Shown: positions 61,713 through 64,000 of the stretch, piece after piece
Numbering within the stretch: position 1 is the first letter of the stretch
How the letters are laid out: each line of letters starts with the position of its first letter
Origin: JAGNRR01 sp965230665
GTDB taxonomy: Bacteria; Bacteroidota; Bacteroidia; Chitinophagales; Chitinophagaceae
Length of the DNA stretch: 64,000 nt
Direction: 5' to 3'
NCBI GenBank assembly: GCA_965230665.1
Contig: CBDDLM010000004.1
Location: 930,001-994,000 of the forward strand
Position numbers and translations under genes: made by a program
The notes under the pieces: generated by a model
The model's database searches: none
Told to the model about the DNA's origin: nothing
The model's input: the letters and a program-made list of their open reading frames with translations, nothing else

Positions 61713-62891
61713 TTAATCTAACTCAAAATTAGGCTGCAAACCTAGTGCAAAAGCAGCATCTACCAATTTATCAGAAACAGATCTTAATGCATCAATTGAT
61801 CCAGAAACTTTATTCCCTGGATCGGTCAAAATAGCTTGATCGAACGGAACTGGGATAGCATATACAGCAGTATTCGCAACGGCTAGCTGTGCAACAACGG
61901 CTGCATCTTTATCAGCATCTAACTCTTTAACTAAATCTGAAAGGCTTGCCCCTGAAACCGTGGTGCCATCTACTTTCTTATAACGACCTAAGTATACATT
62001 TTCAATTCCTTTGAAGTTCATTTGAATATCAACATGTGTGTTGTCGCTAAAGCAAGAATGTTCATCTTCTTGATCTTGATTGGTTAAGGCAACAGCAATT
62101 CGTTCACCAGCTAACTCACCTTTCGCCATAGCTCCAATACCTCTGAAAATGTTTGTCAATTTCTGATTTAGGTTCTGACTTTTTACAAAGTTGGTGCGGT
62201 AAGCTCCTCCTACTTTCCACTCATTTACCAAGAAAGTCAGGTTCTCGATAAGTAAATCGGTTGCCACAGTAAGGTAAGTTGCACGACGAGCTTGATTGCT
62301 GGCGGTTCCCCCCGAGGTCAAATAATCTGTATATGGACGTTGACCTGCACTACTCGCGCTGAGGTCCTGTCCCCAGAGTAAAAATTCGATGGCGTGATAA
62401 CCCGTAGCTACATTTGTTTCTCCGCCATTTTCGTTCGCATCTAGTAAAACTTGTTTCGTAATCGTAGGAAAAGCTGTTGCATCATTGATAATTCCCGAAG
62501 TTGCGTTTGTTGATACATAGTCGATGTACGCTTCATCCATTGGCCAAGCGTTAATTAAACCTTCAGGACCGTTATCATCATCTATGGGTCCTGCATAAAA
62601 ACGATACGTCTCTGTTTGTCCATAGGGCATACGAGCTGCTTTCCAAGCTGCTTTACATTGGTCTAAACCTGCTTGTGAAGGATTTGCGACAAAAGCATTT
62701 ATTTTAGTCTGTAATTCAATGGTCAGGTTTAATGCATCTTGGTAAGAAGCATGCACCATCGCGGCATAGTTCGTCAACACGTTTACTTTTTGTTGATCCG
62801 AAATTGTTACTGGATCATCTGTTTTTTTTCTACAAGAGTTTAATGTAATCGCAAGTAATACTGCACTACATATAGTTACTAATTTTTTCAT
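61713..62891 (-). CDS. imelysin-family (IrpA-like, M75) lipoprotein
   Basis: A 392-residue lipoprotein (signal to NSC, Cys20) of the imelysin family, related to cyanobacterial IrpA and to EfeO. Two bundle repeats are visible, with the conserved GxHxxE motif in ATGYHAIEFLLWG and the ETYRFYAGPIDDDNGPEGLINAWP block. Members act in iron uptake and are usually iron-regulated. It lies between the receptor and DUF1111 genes in one orientation, so an operon is likely. Confidence 0.93.
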   Translation of the reverse strand: MKKLVTICSAVLLAITLNSCRKKTDDPVTISDQQKVNVLTNYAAMVHASYQDALNLTIELQTKINAFVANPSQAGLDQCKAAWKAARMPYGQTETYRFYAGPIDDDNGPEGLINAWPMDEAYIDYVSTNATSGIINDATAFPTITKQVLLDANENGGETNVATGYHAIEFLLWGQDLSASSAGQRPYTDYLTSGGTASNQARRATYLTVATDLLIENLTFLVNEWKVGGAYRTNFVKSQNLNQKLTNIFRGIGAMAKGELAGERIAVALTNQDQEDEHSCFSDNTHVDIQMNFKGIENVYLGRYKKVDGTTVSGASLSDLVKELDADKDAAVVAQLAVANTAVYAIPVPFDQAILTDPGNKVSGSIDALRSVSDKLVDAAFALGLQPNFELD

Positions 62892-62986
62892 CTTCTTATG
62901 ATCATTTTATAAGTCTGCAAAAATCATTCATCGCATTAAGCGACATTTATGCAATCAGGAATAACATTCAATAAATTGGGAAAAAA

Positions 62987-64000
62987 TCAAAATGTTAGCC
63001 CTAAGGTGAGAAAGAAAAGTCTTGGGGAAGCAGGAATAATACCAGGCCCTGGGTAGGAAGGGGCTCTACGTGTAAAATACAATTCATTTAAAACATTGTT
63101 ACAGCTTCCTTCCAGACTAAAACGATCAGAAAACTTATAGGCCGCACTCAGATCAAATACCTTATACGCTGGAATAAGCCCTTCGATTGCAGAAGATGTA
63201 TACCGTGCATTTGTTGCATCGGAATAGTGTTCGGCAGTATAATTATACTGTATGCCAATCTTCCACCTATTCCTTTGAATTTTACTCCCTATGCGAACAA
63301 CTACTGGTGGTACCATCTCGACTAAATTCCCTTCAATCGTTTTATCCTTACTATTTACATAACGGGCGTCGATCAAGGAAATATTGGTATAGGTTGTCCA
63401 ATTAAATTTTTTCCATTTTAAGAGTTGATTCCAATTATACGCAATAAAAGACTCAATTCCCATGTTTCTTGAAGCACTCACATTTGTTCGAAAACGATAA
63501 TCCAGATATAAAGGAGGAACATTGGCTTGTAAAATCTGTCCAATTCGATTATTATAGTGAATATAAAACAAGGTAGTCTCCAACTTAAAGGCGCGATCAT
63601 CATCTATTTTCAATGTTAGGTCGGCTGTAAATCCTCTTTCATCCTGAATATTACTATCAATTACAAAGTTTGGATTTTGAACACGGAGATCTGAGAAATT
63701 AATCGCCCGATAATTCTGAGAAATATTAGCCAGAAGCTTTATCCGCTCATTTATAGTATATCGAGCTCCAAGACCAGCTATTGCAAACTGCCTCTGTCTG
63801 GTTATGTTCTCATCATTTCTAATATCAGCTATTAAATTACCGGCGAAGTCAAACGACCTTTCTCGGTAATATCCATCAGCCTGTGTATTAATATACTCGA
63901 AACGAAGTCCGGGAGTAATACTTAATCTTCCAAAACGGAAAATATGTTCTACAAATACGGCTACGTTTTTGTTTGGATATTTATATTCAAAATTTTCAGG
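62987..64000 (-). CDS. TonB-dependent outer-membrane receptor, C-terminal part (cut by the window edge)
   Basis: The frame is open from the stop at 62987 to the right edge, giving the last 337 residues of a beta-barrel receptor. Strand patterns such as TPGLRFEYINTQADGYY, YTINERIKLLANISQNYRAINF and a C-terminal RLFFLTLGLTF with terminal Phe are typical of FecA-like TonB receptors. Plug and TonB box lie off the window. With the imelysin gene 95 bases downstream, an iron chelate is the likely substrate. The apparent internal start at 63613 is a TTG and not a gene start. Confidence 0.93.
   Translation of the reverse strand, partial: PENFEYKYPNKNVAVFVEHIFRFGRLSITPGLRFEYINTQADGYYRERSFDFAGNLIADIRNDENITRQRQFAIAGLGARYTINERIKLLANISQNYRAINFSDLRVQNPNFVIDSNIQDERGFTADLTLKIDDDRAFKLETTLFYIHYNNRIGQILQANVPPLYLDYRFRTNVSASRNMGIESFIAYNWNQLLKWKKFNWTTYTNISLIDARYVNSKDKTIEGNLVEMVPPVVVRIGSKIQRNRWKIGIQYNYTAEHYSDATNARYTSSAIEGLIPAYKVFDLSAAYKFSDRFSLEGSCNNVLNELYFTRRAPSYPGPGIIPASPRLFFLTLGLTF

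Noticed and set aside
62987..63613. Complete small outer-membrane gene starting at 63613
   Set aside because: The codon at 63613 is TTG inside a frame that stays open to the window edge and matches a TonB receptor barrel.
1..64000. tRNA, rRNA, insertion sequence, prophage, restriction-modification, toxin-antitoxin or CRISPR elements
   Set aside because: No cloverleaf, transposase motif, terminal repeat, regular repeat-spacer array or defence-gene signature was seen on either strand.

Overview
The window is a 64 kb chromosomal stretch of an AT-rich member of the Bacteroidota, probably an aerobic free-living environmental lineage. Several signals agree on this. There are type IX secretion (T9SS) C-terminal sorting domains, a GldB-type gliding lipoprotein, and small families typical of the phylum (DUF4835, DUF4296, DUF4286, DUF2007). 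An FTCD fusion and an E1 alpha-beta fusion are present. Promoters match the phylum consensus TAnnTTTG, and Shine-Dalgarno sequences are rarely visible. I saw no tRNA or rRNA gene, insertion sequence, prophage or CRISPR array. Apart from one gene broken into several frames, this looks like ordinary core chromosome.

Layout. 1-5 kb: 3' end of sucD, a T9SS cargo gene, a DinB-like gene, an RRM RNA-binding protein, CorA, a membrane methyltransferase, and the RNase P RNA gene (4660-4995). 5-15 kb: a secreted alpha/beta hydrolase, an outer-membrane protein, a di-heme peroxidase, FTCD, a candidate small RNA, an acyl-CoA thioesterase, a double-OmpA protein, a periplasmic-binding-like protein, a MacB-type permease and MscS. 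15-25 kb: aminopeptidase P, four phospholipid genes (pssA, plsY, cdsA, psd), prmA, a CPBP protease, ybeY, a mannose-1-phosphate guanylyltransferase, an aminotransferase and HU. 25-36 kb: xth, two paralogous T9SS proteins, prmC, recA, rsmI, a RelA/SpoT enzyme, an EEP-family protein and a rhomboid pair of which one is catalytically dead. 35-42 kb: thioredoxin lipoprotein, then bamD-rpoZ-thioesterase-coaBC-DUF4835-DUF4296, citrate synthase of the mitochondrial type and a NadR-like kinase. 42-50 kb: a seven-heme cytochrome with TPRs, a T9SS protein, and a SWIM/SNF2 helicase gene spread over all three frames. 50-64 kb: fused 2-oxoacid dehydrogenase E1, groESL, an EamA transporter, a Lys/Cys/His-rich secreted peptide, gldB, a porin-like protein, nadE, and an iron-related group (DUF1111 di-heme protein, imelysin, TonB receptor).

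The phospholipid genes together cover acyl-G3P to phosphatidylethanolamine (PlsY, CdsA, PssA, Psd). The bamD group matches a conserved Bacteroidota housekeeping block. The last 4 kb reads as an iron or heme acquisition unit on the minus strand.

The most unusual observations are these. First, the SNF2 helicase gene (45783-49523), in which five or six frame changes all appear to be +1 steps and return exactly to the starting frame. Second, a recurring TAnnTTTG box ending 4-6 bases before start codons, which implies many leaderless mRNAs and resets several start sites. Third, an orphan promoter plus terminator at 9774-9879 that looks like a small RNA gene.
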